Assembly: GCF_000511385.1 (NCBI RefSeq)
Contig: NC_023137.1
Coordinates: 937,001-1,001,000 of the forward strand
From: Phaeobacter gallaeciensis DSM 26640
Lineage (GTDB): Bacteria > Pseudomonadota > Alphaproteobacteria > Rhodobacterales > Rhodobacteraceae
Reading direction: 5' to 3'
Length of the DNA: 64,000 nucleotides
Shown piece by piece: positions 53,491 to 62,272 of this stretch (positions are counted from its first letter, which is position 1; the number at the start of each line of letters is the position of its first letter). The notes under the pieces are model-generated. The model had not been told where the DNA came from and searched no databases. It was given only the letters and a program-made list of their open reading frames with translations. Both the position numbers and the translations under genes were made by a program.

Positions 53491-53847
53491 ATGACCTTGC
53501 TGCGTTCATATCTGGCACTGGCCCTGATCGCGTTGATGACCCTCACCGGTATCAGCGCTCAGGCGGGTATGCGCGATGCTGCGGGGCAGATGGTGATCTG
53601 CACCGGCACTGGGCCTGTAATGGTCTATATCGATAGCGACGGCCAGCCCGTGTCGCCGCCGATGGAGTGTCCCGAGTGTCTGACCTTCGTCTCGGATTTG
53701 GGACTGGCATTGCCGGTCTTGGGGCACAGCACCCTGCCACAAAAACTGCCGCGCGATCTAGCGCAGCGCGCTGAGATCCGGCCTGTGGTGCGGTTGGCGG
53801 CCTTTGCTCGGGGGCCGCCGGAATTGGGATGTTCCCGCGCGGTATGA
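53491..53847 (+). CDS. conserved small exported protein near a copper chaperone (DUF2946-like)
   Basis: A 118-residue protein with a hydrophobic N-terminus (about 5-25, LRSYLALALIALMTLTGISA), probably a signal or anchor. A short domain follows with a Cys in VICTGTGPVMVYID and a CPEC pair in PPMECPECLTF. This arrangement resembles DUF2946-type small proteins found beside copper genes, but the match is by eye. The copper chaperone gene follows 53 bases downstream. ATG 53491 is chosen over an earlier in-frame ATG at 53410, which would add a GC-rich non-conserved leader. Confidence 0.55.
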   Translation: MTLLRSYLALALIALMTLTGISAQAGMRDAAGQMVICTGTGPVMVYIDSDGQPVSPPMECPECLTFVSDLGLALPVLGHSTLPQKLPRDLAQRAEIRPVVRLAAFARGPPELGCSRAV

Positions 53848-53900
53848 CCGCGCTGTTTCTGACCCAAATTCCAAAGCCTACCTATCAAGGATCAAAAACC

Positions 53901-54371
53901 ATGACCTTCAAAACCACGCTCGCCGCCACCTTTGCCGCCCTCAGCTTCGCCAATGCGGGCTTTGCCGCTGACGTCACCGTCACGGATTCCTACGCGCGCG
54001 TCTCCTCCAAAGCGGCCAAAAGCGGTGCTGCCTTCATGATGATCGAAAACGCCACCGACAGCGATGACCGGCTGATCGACGCGCGGAGCGATGCGGCAAA
54101 GATGGTGCAGCTGCACACCCATAAGGAAGGTGAAAACGGCGTTATGCAGATGCTGCACGTCGAGGAAGGCTTTGCCATCCCGGCGGGGGAAACCCATATG
54201 CTCCAGCGGGGCGGCGACCATGTGATGCTGATGGGGCTGACCAAATCGCTGGAACATGGCGACAACGTCGATCTGACGCTGGTTTTTGAAAAGGCGGGCG
54301 AGGTCACCGTGACCGTCCCCGTCGATCTGGAGCGCAAGCCTGATCACGGTGCGATGAAACACTCGCACTGA
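53901..54371 (+). CDS. copper chaperone PCu(A)C family protein
   Basis: A 156-residue periplasmic protein that delivers copper(I) to cytochrome c oxidase assembly. A signal peptide ends near residue 22 (NAGFAAD). The copper-binding H-x~10-M-x~21-H-x-M arrangement is visible: MVQLHTHKEGENGVMQM and later GETHMLQRGGDHVMLMGL. Its C-terminal tail has several His residues (HGAMKHSH), which could bind extra metal. It lies just downstream of the exported Cys-pair protein, suggesting a small copper-handling unit. Confidence 0.9.
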   Translation: MTFKTTLAATFAALSFANAGFAADVTVTDSYARVSSKAAKSGAAFMMIENATDSDDRLIDARSDAAKMVQLHTHKEGENGVMQMLHVEEGFAIPAGETHMLQRGGDHVMLMGLTKSLEHGDNVDLTLVFEKAGEVTVTVPVDLERKPDHGAMKHSH

Positions 54372-54508
54372 TCATCGACCTGATCTGTCATCCTTTGGCC
54401 AATCCGCGCTCTGCTGCATGGGTTGGCCATTTTCTTTTGCCGCAGCCACGTTACGGCACATCTCTCAATTGGTGCTGGGTCGCGGTGCAATCTTGAAAGG
54501 CGGTCACA

Positions 54509-54964
54509 ATGGCGCAAAACATCCTCTTCGTGTGCCTCGGCAATATCTGTCGCTCTCCGGCGGCTGAAGGCGTTTTCCGTGCACTGTGCCCAGAGGTGGC
54601 AACCGACAGCGCCGGTACCGCAGGCTACCATGTGGGATCACCGCCCTATGGGCCGATGCAGGCCGCAGCCAAGGTGCGCGGTTTCGACCTCTCAGACCTG
54701 CGCGCCCGACAATTCTCACGCCAGGATTTTGACCGCTTCGATCTGATCGTCGCAATGGATGGTGACAATCTGGCGAATATCGAAGCGCAGCGCCCTAAGG
54801 GAGCCACGACGCCGGTCAAACTCTTCACCGATTATGCGCCCGGTCAGGGGGCGGATCACGTGCCGGACCCCTATTACACCCGCGATTTTGAGGGCTGTCT
54901 CGATCTGATTGAGGCGGCCGCCGCGGGGCTGACCAAGGCGCTGCGCAACAGCAGTGCAGACTAG
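54509..54964 (+). CDS. low-molecular-weight protein tyrosine phosphatase
   Basis: A 151-residue phosphatase with the P-loop CLGNICRSP (Cys9, Arg15) and the acid loop VPDPYY near residue 115, in the family's usual length. It removes phosphate from tyrosine or from small molecules; in polysaccharide loci such enzymes regulate Wzc-like kinases, but no kinase is adjacent here. GAAAGGCGGTCACA precedes ATG 54509. It is convergent with a LysR gene, which ends three bases after its stop. Confidence 0.9.
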   Translation: MAQNILFVCLGNICRSPAAEGVFRALCPEVATDSAGTAGYHVGSPPYGPMQAAAKVRGFDLSDLRARQFSRQDFDRFDLIVAMDGDNLANIEAQRPKGATTPVKLFTDYAPGQGADHVPDPYYTRDFEGCLDLIEAAAAGLTKALRNSSAD

Positions 54965-54967
54965 GTC

Positions 54968-55933
54968 TTAGTCTTCCAGCACCTTCAGATCACCCGCCAG
55001 CCAGGGCAGGCGCTGCACGGCAGGGTCAATCATATGCCCCTGCACCAGCCGCCGCATGGTCTGCGCCACGTCGCGCGGCACCCGGTCAGCCCAGTCCGCA
55101 CTGGAAAACAGCGAAATCCGCCGCGAAAAGGCGCCAAAGGGCAGGGGGAAGGCCTCAATCTCATCGTGAAAACGCGCCGCCCGCATATAGCCCAGTGGCG
55201 TGGTGATCGCCCAGCCGATACGCCGCGCCACCAGCGCCATCAACGACAGGTGTGAGCCGATCTCGAACCGTTCCTCAAACAACAGTTTCTGCCGCGCCAG
55301 ATGCGCTTCGATCTGCTGCGAAATCAACTGGCTGCCCTCATAACGCAGGAACGGCAGCGCATTGAGGATATCCATCTCCGCTTCCGGCTTGCGCAGCATT
55401 CCGCGCGGCGCCACCAGCATGAAGGGATCCTGCACCAGCGGGTATTCGGTGATCCCCTCGCGCAGGGCACCGGAGGTGGCTGCCACCGCGATATGCAGCT
55501 CGCGCGCGTCCAGCGCATCCAGAATGTCGTGGCTGGAGGCGGTGATCATCTTGAAGCGGCAATTGACCAGGCTTTCGGCCAGAGTGGTCGCCAGACGCGG
55601 GGTCAGATCATTGTCGAAATCGTCAATCAGCCCAATCGACAGCGTCGAGAGGTGGTTGAGGTCGACAACACTCAGCTCGCTCTGCGCCAGTCGCAGTTCC
55701 GTCAGCACCGCCTCTGTTCTGGCCAGGAAGTTGCGCCCCGCCGGGGTCAGCACCATCGGGCGGCGGCCATGGTTGACCAGCTCCGCCCCCAGCGCGCTTT
55801 CCAGATTGCGCAGTTGCTGGCTGACCGCAGGCTGGCTCAACCCGGTGAGCGCGGCGGTCTGTGCCACGGATCCGGTTTTGGCAAGCGCCTCAAACACTTC
55901 AAGTCCGCGCAGCGTCACCCCTTTCATCAACAT
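54968..55933 (-). CDS. LysR family transcriptional regulator
   Basis: A 321-residue LysR regulator. The N-terminal winged helix contains GLEVFEALAKTGSVAQTAALTGLSQPAVSQQLRNLE, and the effector-binding domain follows from about residue 95. ATG 55933 (with AGGA upstream) or ATG 55927 are both possible. The target is not obvious: its neighbours are small hypothetical genes upstream and a phosphatase convergent downstream, so it probably acts at a distance. It has no partner enzyme in divergent orientation. Confidence 0.85.
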   Translation of the reverse strand: MLMKGVTLRGLEVFEALAKTGSVAQTAALTGLSQPAVSQQLRNLESALGAELVNHGRRPMVLTPAGRNFLARTEAVLTELRLAQSELSVVDLNHLSTLSIGLIDDFDNDLTPRLATTLAESLVNCRFKMITASSHDILDALDARELHIAVAATSGALREGITEYPLVQDPFMLVAPRGMLRKPEAEMDILNALPFLRYEGSQLISQQIEAHLARQKLLFEERFEIGSHLSLMALVARRIGWAITTPLGYMRAARFHDEIEAFPLPFGAFSRRISLFSSADWADRVPRDVAQTMRRLVQGHMIDPAVQRLPWLAGDLKVLED

Positions 55934-56104
55934 ATCTGCGGTCCTGCCTGATGTTGCGGGCGCGGTTCTGCGTCCCGTCGATGGGAAGGGAAGGGTGAGG
56001 GGCGATGCGGAGCGCTTATCTGGAAGCGGCGGTCCGCGTTGGTGTTTTATAAGATTTCATCTGGGCCAGAGGGGGCGCTATCGCACCCGCCCTGCCACGC
56101 CGGA

Positions 56105-56422
56105 TCAGCTGCAAACGCGCGCAGCATTCTCGCCAAAGGATTTGTACCGCTTCCACAGCCGTTCATCCGAGCTGCGGCTCGACTGGCGCACCACCTGGGC
56201 CTGATGCGGATCGCTGAACCATTTCGACACGGTCCGGCGTTCGCTGCGGTTGAGGCTGGCATTGGCCACGGACTGAATGCAGCGACACAGCGAGGGTGAG
56301 GCGGAGGTGCGGTTGGACTGGCGACAGGCTTTCTCGATCGCGCCGGCCCCGACGGGGGCAGGCATCACCCCGGTGATCATCACGGCACATAGCGTGGCGG
56401 TCAGCAGTAGCTTCATCTTCAT
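56105..56422 (-). CDS. small exported protein with conserved cysteines
   Basis: A 105-residue protein with a signal peptide (about 1-25, LLLTATLCAVMITGVMPAPVGAGA). The mature part has cysteines in EKACRQSN, PSLCRCIQSVAN and the terminal ARVCS, which could form two disulfides in the periplasm. WFSDPHQAQVVRQSSRSSDE is its most distinctive stretch. I recognise it as a type of hypothetical protein conserved in Rhodobacteraceae, without a function. AGGGAC precedes the start; ATG 56422 or 56416 would serve. Confidence 0.65.
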   Translation of the reverse strand: MKMKLLLTATLCAVMITGVMPAPVGAGAIEKACRQSNRTSASPSLCRCIQSVANASLNRSERRTVSKWFSDPHQAQVVRQSSRSSDERLWKRYKSFGENAARVCS

Positions 56423-56607
56423 TGTCCCTAGAAATCTGCAAGTGCTCTGGTCCGAGCGGGTCTGTTGCCCGCGCTTGGGCGGACTATGCCGCAAGCGGCG
56501 GGGGCTTTCAATCTAGGTAAACAAGTGGTTGACCCTCGGCGGAAACCCGCCAATGGGGTATCCCGGTTTTTGCGGTCAAGGCGCTGACAGGGCCAGCGCC
56601 CCTCCGG

Positions 56608-56790
56608 TCAGGACTGGTTTGGCCCGCGCAGGGACAGGATCATCTGACGCACGGAGCGCCAATCCTCCGCCTCAGCCGTTTTGCCAGCCTCCTGACAACG
56701 CCGCATTTTCTGTGCCACCTCAGCCTCGGCCTTGTCGCCATGGGCAGAGTAGAGCGCACGGGCATATTCGGCAGTTCTGATTGCATCCAT
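56608..56790 (-). CDS. small conserved hypothetical protein
   Basis: A 60-residue, mostly helical protein, MDAIRTAEYARALYSAHGDK at the start and SVRQMILSLRGPNQS at the end. It has a strong AGGAGG eight bases before the ATG, and its composition is coding-like. No domain or signal is seen; a single Cys lies mid-protein. It resembles short uncharacterised proteins of Rhodobacteraceae. Not part of an evident operon. Confidence 0.65.
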   Translation of the reverse strand: MDAIRTAEYARALYSAHGDKAEAEVAQKMRRCQEAGKTAEAEDWRSVRQMILSLRGPNQS

Positions 56791-56963
56791 ATCAAAGTCC
56801 TCCTGAGCTGTGGGATCCCCGGCAGCGGGGGCGCGCGTCTCGCGGAATGGCCGCAGTATAGCGCATTTTTAGCCCTCCCGCAGGAGGCCCGCCGAATTTG
56901 CGATGTTTTGGCGAGGATGTGCTGAGGGGCGCGCTGAGCGTGGGGACGGGCGGGAGAGTTAAT

Positions 56964-58196
56964 TCAGCCGGGCGGTAGCGTTTTGACAAAGGCCCAAATG
57001 GCTTTGGCTACCGATTGCACGCTTTCAGTCTGCGCAGTGACAGTCACGGCGATTGCTCCAGCGGTCCATTTGGCCGTGGCCTTTGCCAGTTCCTTGGATC
57101 CTTCGCGGATCATGCCGTCCGCAATCGATCCGCAGTAAGCCGCCATGCGCAGTGAAATGTCCCAGAGCGCCTTGGCGATCTTTTCCAGCTGCAAAGGGGA
57201 GGGGGATGGTTTCGCGATTTCCTCCTCCAGCTCCTCAACCTGTTTCCAGATCAGCGCGAGGTCGGTCTGCAAGGCGCGCACCGCTGCATCCTCCAGCGGT
57301 GGACCGCCATTGTCGCCGATCAGAGAGGCTGCGGGTGTGTTTTGAACTGCTGTCAGTTGCTCCTTGAGGTTTGCAATTTCCTGTTCCAACTCGTAGCGGC
57401 TGCGGATGCGCTCTATCTCGGTAGCGACGGCTTCGGGGCCGGCCTCCCAGATTGCATCGTCAATCAAGGCCACGCGGCGCTGGAGTTCCCAGTCGAGCGG
57501 TTGGCCATCGAGGAAACCTTGATACCAGTCTCGCCAGAAGGACCATTCAGCTCTGTTAGACGAAAACAAATCAAATTCTTGCCAAACTGCTATAAGCAAC
57601 GCCTCTCCCTCGAATGGCGATAATAACTTAGTTTGGAACAACGTCGAAGGCGATAACTTTGCGTCGTGAAATGACGCCGACTGTGCTTTTCTTTTGCATT
57701 CAATTTTTTGCCCTTGCGGTACGAGGAAGAGCGCCAGCGTGTCAGCGGCATCCGAAACGGCACGCAAGGCAGGCGTCGAAGCGTTTGGGTAGGTTGAACT
57801 CGCAGCGCTGGCTGCAAATCGGGCGGCCAACAGTGCACTGGCAGCGACATTGACCATGGCATCAGCGAGGTCAAGTTCCTCGTGCGGGGCGAGACCAGAC
57901 TGCATTTGTGAAAGACGTGATGATTGGATTGAAAGGTGGATATCTTCTGCTGTAGCTTCTGCGGCCAAAGCGGCGGTGGAGTGTTCCACAACCTTGGATG
58001 CTGGGGTGGCGTGAGCGGTTACAGTAGCAAGAGTTGCTCGAAGGCACGCGAGAAGGGGTATCGAACCATTCTGAAGGGCAGTTCGTTGGTCATTTGGCTT
58101 CATCATCGCAAGAGTGCTTCGGAGAACCGAACGCCCAGCTATCGCAGTGCAACAGGGACGGTCCTGCACCCTAAGCCATCTTTGGAAGTCGTTCAT
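56964..58196 (-). CDS. unrecognised 410-residue accessory protein
   Basis: The protein starts MNDFQRWLRVQDRPCC at ATG 58196; TTG 58229 and GTG 58208 are in frame upstream. Its first half is Ala-rich and helical. The middle (218-245) has an aromatic motif W-x-FWRDWYQGFLDG followed by LDWELQRRVALI, then an IGDNGGPP element at 293-300, a pattern I have seen in uncharacterised alphaproteobacterial and phage-like proteins. Coiled coil is likely at 265-285 and 310-330, and the tail is hydrophobic (TAGAIAVTVTAQ). Part of the gene is more AT-rich than its neighbours. It is divergent from lepA. No function can be assigned. Confidence 0.6.
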   Translation of the reverse strand: MNDFQRWLRVQDRPCCTAIAGRSVLRSTLAMMKPNDQRTALQNGSIPLLACLRATLATVTAHATPASKVVEHSTAALAAEATAEDIHLSIQSSRLSQMQSGLAPHEELDLADAMVNVAASALLAARFAASAASSTYPNASTPALRAVSDAADTLALFLVPQGQKIECKRKAQSASFHDAKLSPSTLFQTKLLSPFEGEALLIAVWQEFDLFSSNRAEWSFWRDWYQGFLDGQPLDWELQRRVALIDDAIWEAGPEAVATEIERIRSRYELEQEIANLKEQLTAVQNTPAASLIGDNGGPPLEDAAVRALQTDLALIWKQVEELEEEIAKPSPSPLQLEKIAKALWDISLRMAAYCGSIADGMIREGSKELAKATAKWTAGAIAVTVTAQTESVQSVAKAIWAFVKTLPPG

Positions 58197-58271
58197 ATTG
58201 GAAATCACTTCACCGCATCCAGTTCTCAATTCGGCGCATCAAAATAACTTAGGCGAAGGCAAAGCGCCCGC

Positions 58272-58299
58272 TTGACCAAACCCTAAAACCAAATCATAT
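58272..58299 (+). promoter_or_regulatory. candidate promoter giving a leaderless lepA transcript
   Basis: TTGACC 58272-58277, 16 bases, then TCATAT 58294-58299. The predicted start point falls within one to three bases of the lepA ATG at 58308, and no purine-rich ribosome binding site is present. Confidence 0.4.
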
Positions 58300-58307
58300 C
58301 CCCTTGC

Positions 58308-60122
58308 ATGACAGACTTGGCTCACATCCGCAATTTCTCCATCGTCGCCCATATCGACCATGGCAAATCCACCCTCGCTGACCGGCTCATTCAGGAGACC
58401 GGAACGGTTGAGGACCGCGATATGAAGGAGCAGCTGCTCGACTCCATGGATATCGAGCGCGAGCGTGGCATCACCATCAAGGCCAACACCGTCCGCATCG
58501 ACTACACCGCCGACGACGGGGAAACCTATGTGCTCAACCTGATCGACACCCCCGGTCACGTCGATTTCGCCTATGAGGTCTCCCGCTCCATGCGCGCGGT
58601 CGAAGGCTCGCTCTTGGTGGTCGACAGCTCGCAAGGGGTGGAGGCGCAGACGCTGGCCAATGTCTATCACGCGCTGGACGCTGACCATGAAATCGTGCCT
58701 GTCCTGAACAAGATCGACCTGCCGGCCTCTGACTGTGACCGGGTGGCCGAACAGATCGAGGATGTGATCGGCATCGACGCCTCCGAGGCGATTCAGGTCT
58801 CCGCCAAAACCGGGCAGGGCATCCGCGACACGCTTGAATCCATCGTCCAGCAGCTCCCGGCCCCCACCGGCACCCGCGACGCACCGCTGAAGGCGATGCT
58901 GGTGGACAGCTGGTACGACGCCTATCTTGGCGTGATCGTTCTGGTGCGGATCATGGACGGCGTGCTGAAAAAGGGCATGCGGGTGAAATTCATGTCGAAC
59001 AACACCCTGCATCATGTGGATCGTATCGGTGTGTTCCGCCCCGCAATGCAGGTGGTGGATGAGCTGGCGCCGGGCGAAATCGGCTTCCTCACCGCCTCGA
59101 TCAAGCAGGTGCGCGACACCCGCGTCGGCGACACCATCACCAATGACCGCAACGGCACCGAGGTGGCGCTGCCGGGCTTTAAACCAGCCCAGCCCGTGGT
59201 GTTCTGCGGCTTGTTCCCGGTCGATTCCGCCGAATTCGAAGATCTGCGCGACGCCATCGACAAGCTGGCGCTGAATGACGCGTCGTTCTCCTTTGAAATG
59301 GAAACCTCCGCGGCCCTCGGCTTCGGCTTCCGCTGCGGCTTCCTCGGTCTGTTGCACCTTGAGGTGATCCGCGACCGGATTGAGCGCGAATATAACATCG
59401 AACTCATCACCACCGCGCCCTCCGTGGTCTACCACGTCTATATGAAGGGCAAGGACGGCGAAGCGGGCGAGATGATCGACCTGCACAACCCCGCCGACAT
59501 GCCCGATATGTCAAAGGTCGACCACATCGAGGAACCCCGCATCAAGGCGACCATTCTGGTGCCCGATGACTACCTCGGTGATGTGCTGAAGCTCTGCCAG
59601 GACCGTCGGGGCATTCAGGAAGACCTGACCTACGCCGGCTCCCGTGCCATGGTGGTCTATGACCTGCCGCTGAACGAGGTGGTGTTTGACTTCTACGACC
59701 GGCTGAAATCGGTGACCAAGGGCTATGCCTCCTTCGACTATCAGATGACCGGCTACCGCGAGGACAATCTGGTCAAGATGTCGGTGCTGGTCAACGACGA
59801 GCCGGTGGATGCGCTGTCGATGATGGTGCACCGCGACCGCGCCGAAATGCGCGGCCGCGCCATGTGCGAAAAGCTCAAGGACCTGATCCCGCGCCACATG
59901 TTCAAGATCCCGATCCAGGCGGCCATCGGAGGCAAGGTTATCGCGCGCGAAACCCTGTCTGCCCTGCGCAAAGACGTGACCGCCAAATGCTACGGCGGCG
60001 ACGCCACACGGAAGCGGAAACTGCTGGACAAGCAGAAAGCGGGCAAGAAGAAGATGCGCCAGTTCGGCAAAGTGGATATCCCGCAGGAAGCGTTTATTAG
60101 CGCTTTGAAAATGGACGGGTAG
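58308..60122 (+). CDS. lepA: elongation factor 4
   Basis: A 604-residue translational GTPase that back-translocates or monitors stalled ribosomes. G1 is [15 protein letters not shown]2/G3 are [12 protein letters not shown] and DTPGHVDF, and G4 is NKIDLPASD. LepA-specific C-terminal sequence follows, ending [24 protein letters not shown]. Length matches E. coli EF4 (599). The last eight codons use AT-rich codons unlike the rest of the gene, and a lower-GC gene begins seven bases later, so the 3' end looks like a recombination junction. Confidence 0.96.
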   Translation: MTDLAHIRNFSIVAHIDHGKSTLADRLIQETGTVEDRDMKEQLLDSMDIERERGITIKANTVRIDYTADDGETYVLNLIDTPGHVDFAYEVSRSMRAVEGSLLVVDSSQGVEAQTLANVYHALDADHEIVPVLNKIDLPASDCDRVAEQIEDVIGIDASEAIQVSAKTGQGIRDTLESIVQQLPAPTGTRDAPLKAMLVDSWYDAYLGVIVLVRIMDGVLKKGMRVKFMSNNTLHHVDRIGVFRPAMQVVDELAPGEIGFLTASIKQVRDTRVGDTITNDRNGTEVALPGFKPAQPVVFCGLFPVDSAEFEDLRDAIDKLALNDASFSFEMETSAALGFGFRCGFLGLLHLEVIRDRIEREYNIELITTAPSVVYHVYMKGKDGEAGEMIDLHNPADMPDMSKVDHIEEPRIKATILVPDDYLGDVLKLCQDRRGIQEDLTYAGSRAMVVYDLPLNEVVFDFYDRLKSVTKGYASFDYQMTGYREDNLVKMSVLVNDEPVDALSMMVHRDRAEMRGRAMCEKLKDLIPRHMFKIPIQAAIGGKVIARETLSALRKDVTAKCYGGDATRKRKLLDKQKAGKKKMRQFGKVDIPQEAFISALKMDG

Positions 60123-60129
60123 ATAAGCG

Positions 60130-61014
60130 TTGGCAAAAATCGGACTAAGACCTTACCTTATTGAAATATCTAGAAAAAGTGACTTTGAGACAGTTTCGGT
60201 CTGCGGCGAGGATGGTGGCCCTTCTCTTGCCGATACGCTTTCCGCATTCGAGACAACGTTCTCCAAAGGGAACTTAGCTATCCAAGATGACAGGTCGATT
60301 CACGTCAAGAAGCTGCCAAAAGATGGGTATAGCTTCCATGGACTGATCCAATACGGATCACTTGGAATCGATAGTGTCATTGCAGATGAAGAAGGTGATG
60401 AGGTTTTCGTCAGAACCTCAAACCATATGGAGATTTTGCCGCTATACTATCGGATTTGGGTTCCTGTAACAGGCACGGCTGCACTTGCGGTCCTACAGTC
60501 GTACGAGAGCAGGTCATGTGCTTCCCAGTTCTTGAATTTGCTCCGTGAATACTTCGAATTTAACCATGACGGATATCGCTTGACGGTAAAGAAGATCATG
60601 CCCAATCCTCAAGCAGCTCTTGCTAATTCAGACGTAAAGAAGCTTCGCTTCTATAAGAGAAGAGTTTCTGCGGACAAGGTTGAAAATATACCTTTGGACA
60701 ACACTGACTACGTTCACATCGAACTGATACTGCATGCGCGCCGTTGCGGAACACTTGGCAGATTGAAGGACTTGGTTGGTTCATTAGATGAAGGAGCTCT
60801 TATCTACGAGGGAATCGAATTTGAGAGTGCCTCGGCGGAAGTGCAGATCGGTGATGAAAAGCGAAAAGTCGGTTTAATAAATGCATCAAACGCAGCAGGA
60901 GTCGTTGACATTTCAGGTGACGTAACGTTAACGCAAGGACATCCTGACCCGGACTCCATAGCCTCAGAAGCTAAGAAGCTGATTGTTGGGCTTAAGCAAG
61001 AATATGGCTTGTGA
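60130..61014 (+). CDS. unrecognised cytosolic protein, first gene of an accessory two-gene module
   Basis: A 294-residue protein beginning at TTG 60130, seven bases after the lepA stop. I do not recognise its family. It has no signal peptide, no membrane helix and no nucleotide-binding motif. A beta-rich first half (FETVSVCGEDGGPSL, then GLIQYGSLGIDSVIAD) is followed by a second domain with KKLRFYKRRVSADKVENI and VHIELILHARRCGTL. Codon use is AT-rich compared with lepA. Its stop is directly followed by the ATG of a four-helix membrane protein. The pair resembles sensor-plus-membrane-effector modules in layout, which is inference only. Confidence 0.6.
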   Translation: MAKIGLRPYLIEISRKSDFETVSVCGEDGGPSLADTLSAFETTFSKGNLAIQDDRSIHVKKLPKDGYSFHGLIQYGSLGIDSVIADEEGDEVFVRTSNHMEILPLYYRIWVPVTGTAALAVLQSYESRSCASQFLNLLREYFEFNHDGYRLTVKKIMPNPQAALANSDVKKLRFYKRRVSADKVENIPLDNTDYVHIELILHARRCGTLGRLKDLVGSLDEGALIYEGIEFESASAEVQIGDEKRKVGLINASNAAGVVDISGDVTLTQGHPDPDSIASEAKKLIVGLKQEYGL

Positions 61015-61566
61015 ATGAAGTTTGGTGTCCTCCAAATTGTTAAAGATCACTTGGCTACATTGAAAGACGACAGGACTGGTGCAAGTTCCATAATTGATTT
61101 GTTCATCCTGTTTGTCTTTCCAGCAATTATTTCTGTTTTTGTGTATCGGGTTGCGACAGGAGTCGTCGAGACTCCAGTTTCAGAGTTTGTGTCTGCAGTT
61201 TCTGTTTTTTCTGCTATTCTGGTCTCTTCACAGTTTGCCATACATGCAATGCTTTCACGACCTTTGCCTGAAGAGCATGATGATATCCAAAAGGAAATCT
61301 TTTTGAAGGAGAGGGAGTCTGAGATTGTAATTCTTGGAGAGATTCATTCCACTATTTCCTACCTTATTGGTTTTGGTGTTTTTTCTCTGTTTGTCGCGCT
61401 CAGTTTCTCCGTTGTTTCGCTTTGCCCGCACGTTGAAGTGGCGGTATTAACTTGGTTTACTCTTCACTTTGTTCTGACAACTTTAATAGTGGTAAAAAGA
61501 ATACACTTGTTGCTATCTCGTTCCTATAAACGTGCGCTTGATGAGCTTTTGAAGGCAAAAGAGTAA
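61015..61566 (+). CDS. four-helix membrane protein, second gene of the module
   Basis: A 183-residue protein with four predicted transmembrane helices at about 26-46, 57-79, 111-136 and 141-161 and a charged central loop (residues 84-108, with EEHDD and LKERESE). The C-terminus is basic and helical (SYKRALDELLKAKE). It starts at ATG 61015 immediately after the upstream stop, so translation is coupled. Codon use is the most AT-rich of the window. No family is recognised. A small polytopic protein coupled to a soluble partner could be a pore or membrane-disrupting effector, but nothing in the sequence proves that. Confidence 0.6.
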   Translation: MKFGVLQIVKDHLATLKDDRTGASSIIDLFILFVFPAIISVFVYRVATGVVETPVSEFVSAVSVFSAILVSSQFAIHAMLSRPLPEEHDDIQKEIFLKERESEIVILGEIHSTISYLIGFGVFSLFVALSFSVVSLCPHVEVAVLTWFTLHFVLTTLIVVKRIHLLLSRSYKRALDELLKAKE

Positions 61567-61819
61567 GCTTGTTTTTTGGTTTTTTCGCTTTTCACCTAAC
61601 CAGTCCACCTGGTCGCCAGGCCGGGCAGCGCCCGTTCCGCTCCCCGTCATGCCGGAGGCGTGCTTCCAGCACGACGCGGGCGCTTCGCTTCCCACCCCGC
61701 CGGGCCGGACGCAGCCCTGTGTCGCTGTAAGCAGGGGTTCCCCTATACCACCGTCCCTTCGCCACCGGCAAAACGGCCTGACACGCCCCCTCTGCGGTGT
61801 CACGCAACCCCGGACGCAA
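61567..61819. other. non-coding stretch after the accessory module
   Basis: It begins with T-rich bases right after the module, possibly its terminator tail, and then becomes very GC-rich (61610-61810). Short dyads such as TGACAC/GTGTCA (61779-61784, 61797-61802) are present. No credible frame or known RNA was found. Confidence 0.4.
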
Positions 61820-61854
61820 CAAAAAAACCGCCCAGCCCCTCGGGCCAGACGGTT
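61820..61854 (-). terminator. intrinsic terminator of the entericidin gene
   Basis: On the minus strand a thirteen-base-pair stem (with wobble pairs) from AACCGTCTGGCCC to GGGCTGGGCGGTT, a three-base loop, and seven T residues. Confidence 0.78.
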
Positions 61855-61878
61855 CTGTCGTCCTGAACCTCAATGAAA

Positions 61879-62028
61879 TCAGAGGCTGTTCTGCACGTCC
61901 TGTGCGGCGCCGCTGATGGCTTGGCCGGCTTTGGAAATATCGCGGCCGGCGCCTTTGGTGGTTTCGCAGGCGGTCAGGCCAAACAGCGCGCCGGTGAGGG
62001 CAAGGGTGGTGAGGGCGGTTCGGATCAT
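61879..62028 (-). CDS. entericidin A/B family lipoprotein
   Basis: A 49-residue small lipoprotein. The signal sequence has a lipobox LTAC, with the acylated Cys near residue 20, followed by ETTKGAGRDISKAGQAISGAAQ, the amphipathic helix typical of entericidins. Members sit in the outer or inner membrane and are linked to stress or programmed lysis in E. coli. ATG 62028 has GGGAGA ahead. An intrinsic terminator follows closely. Confidence 0.86.
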   Translation of the reverse strand: MIRTALTTLALTGALFGLTACETTKGAGRDISKAGQAISGAAQDVQNSL

Positions 62029-62272
62029 CTCATGTCTCCCGTGGTCGATCTTGCCCAACAGATAGCAAGGCGGGCGGGGCCGTTCCAGTGGTTTGCGGCG
62101 GGATAAATCGGCGGCATTTTCACGACCGCAATGGCCCCGGCACCTCATCGCCCGCAGCAACCCCATCCCCCATATCCAGCGAGTACCACTTTGGACTGAA
62201 ACCGCATAGGTTGAGTCGGGCCGATAGATTTTCGTCAGCACAACCTGTCACCGATCCGGGGAGGACCTCTGA

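Noticed and set aside
61600..61870. Small frames in the GC-rich region before the entericidin gene
   Set aside because: Arg/Pro-rich translations on all frames indicate composition effects; a terminator for the entericidin gene lies within them.
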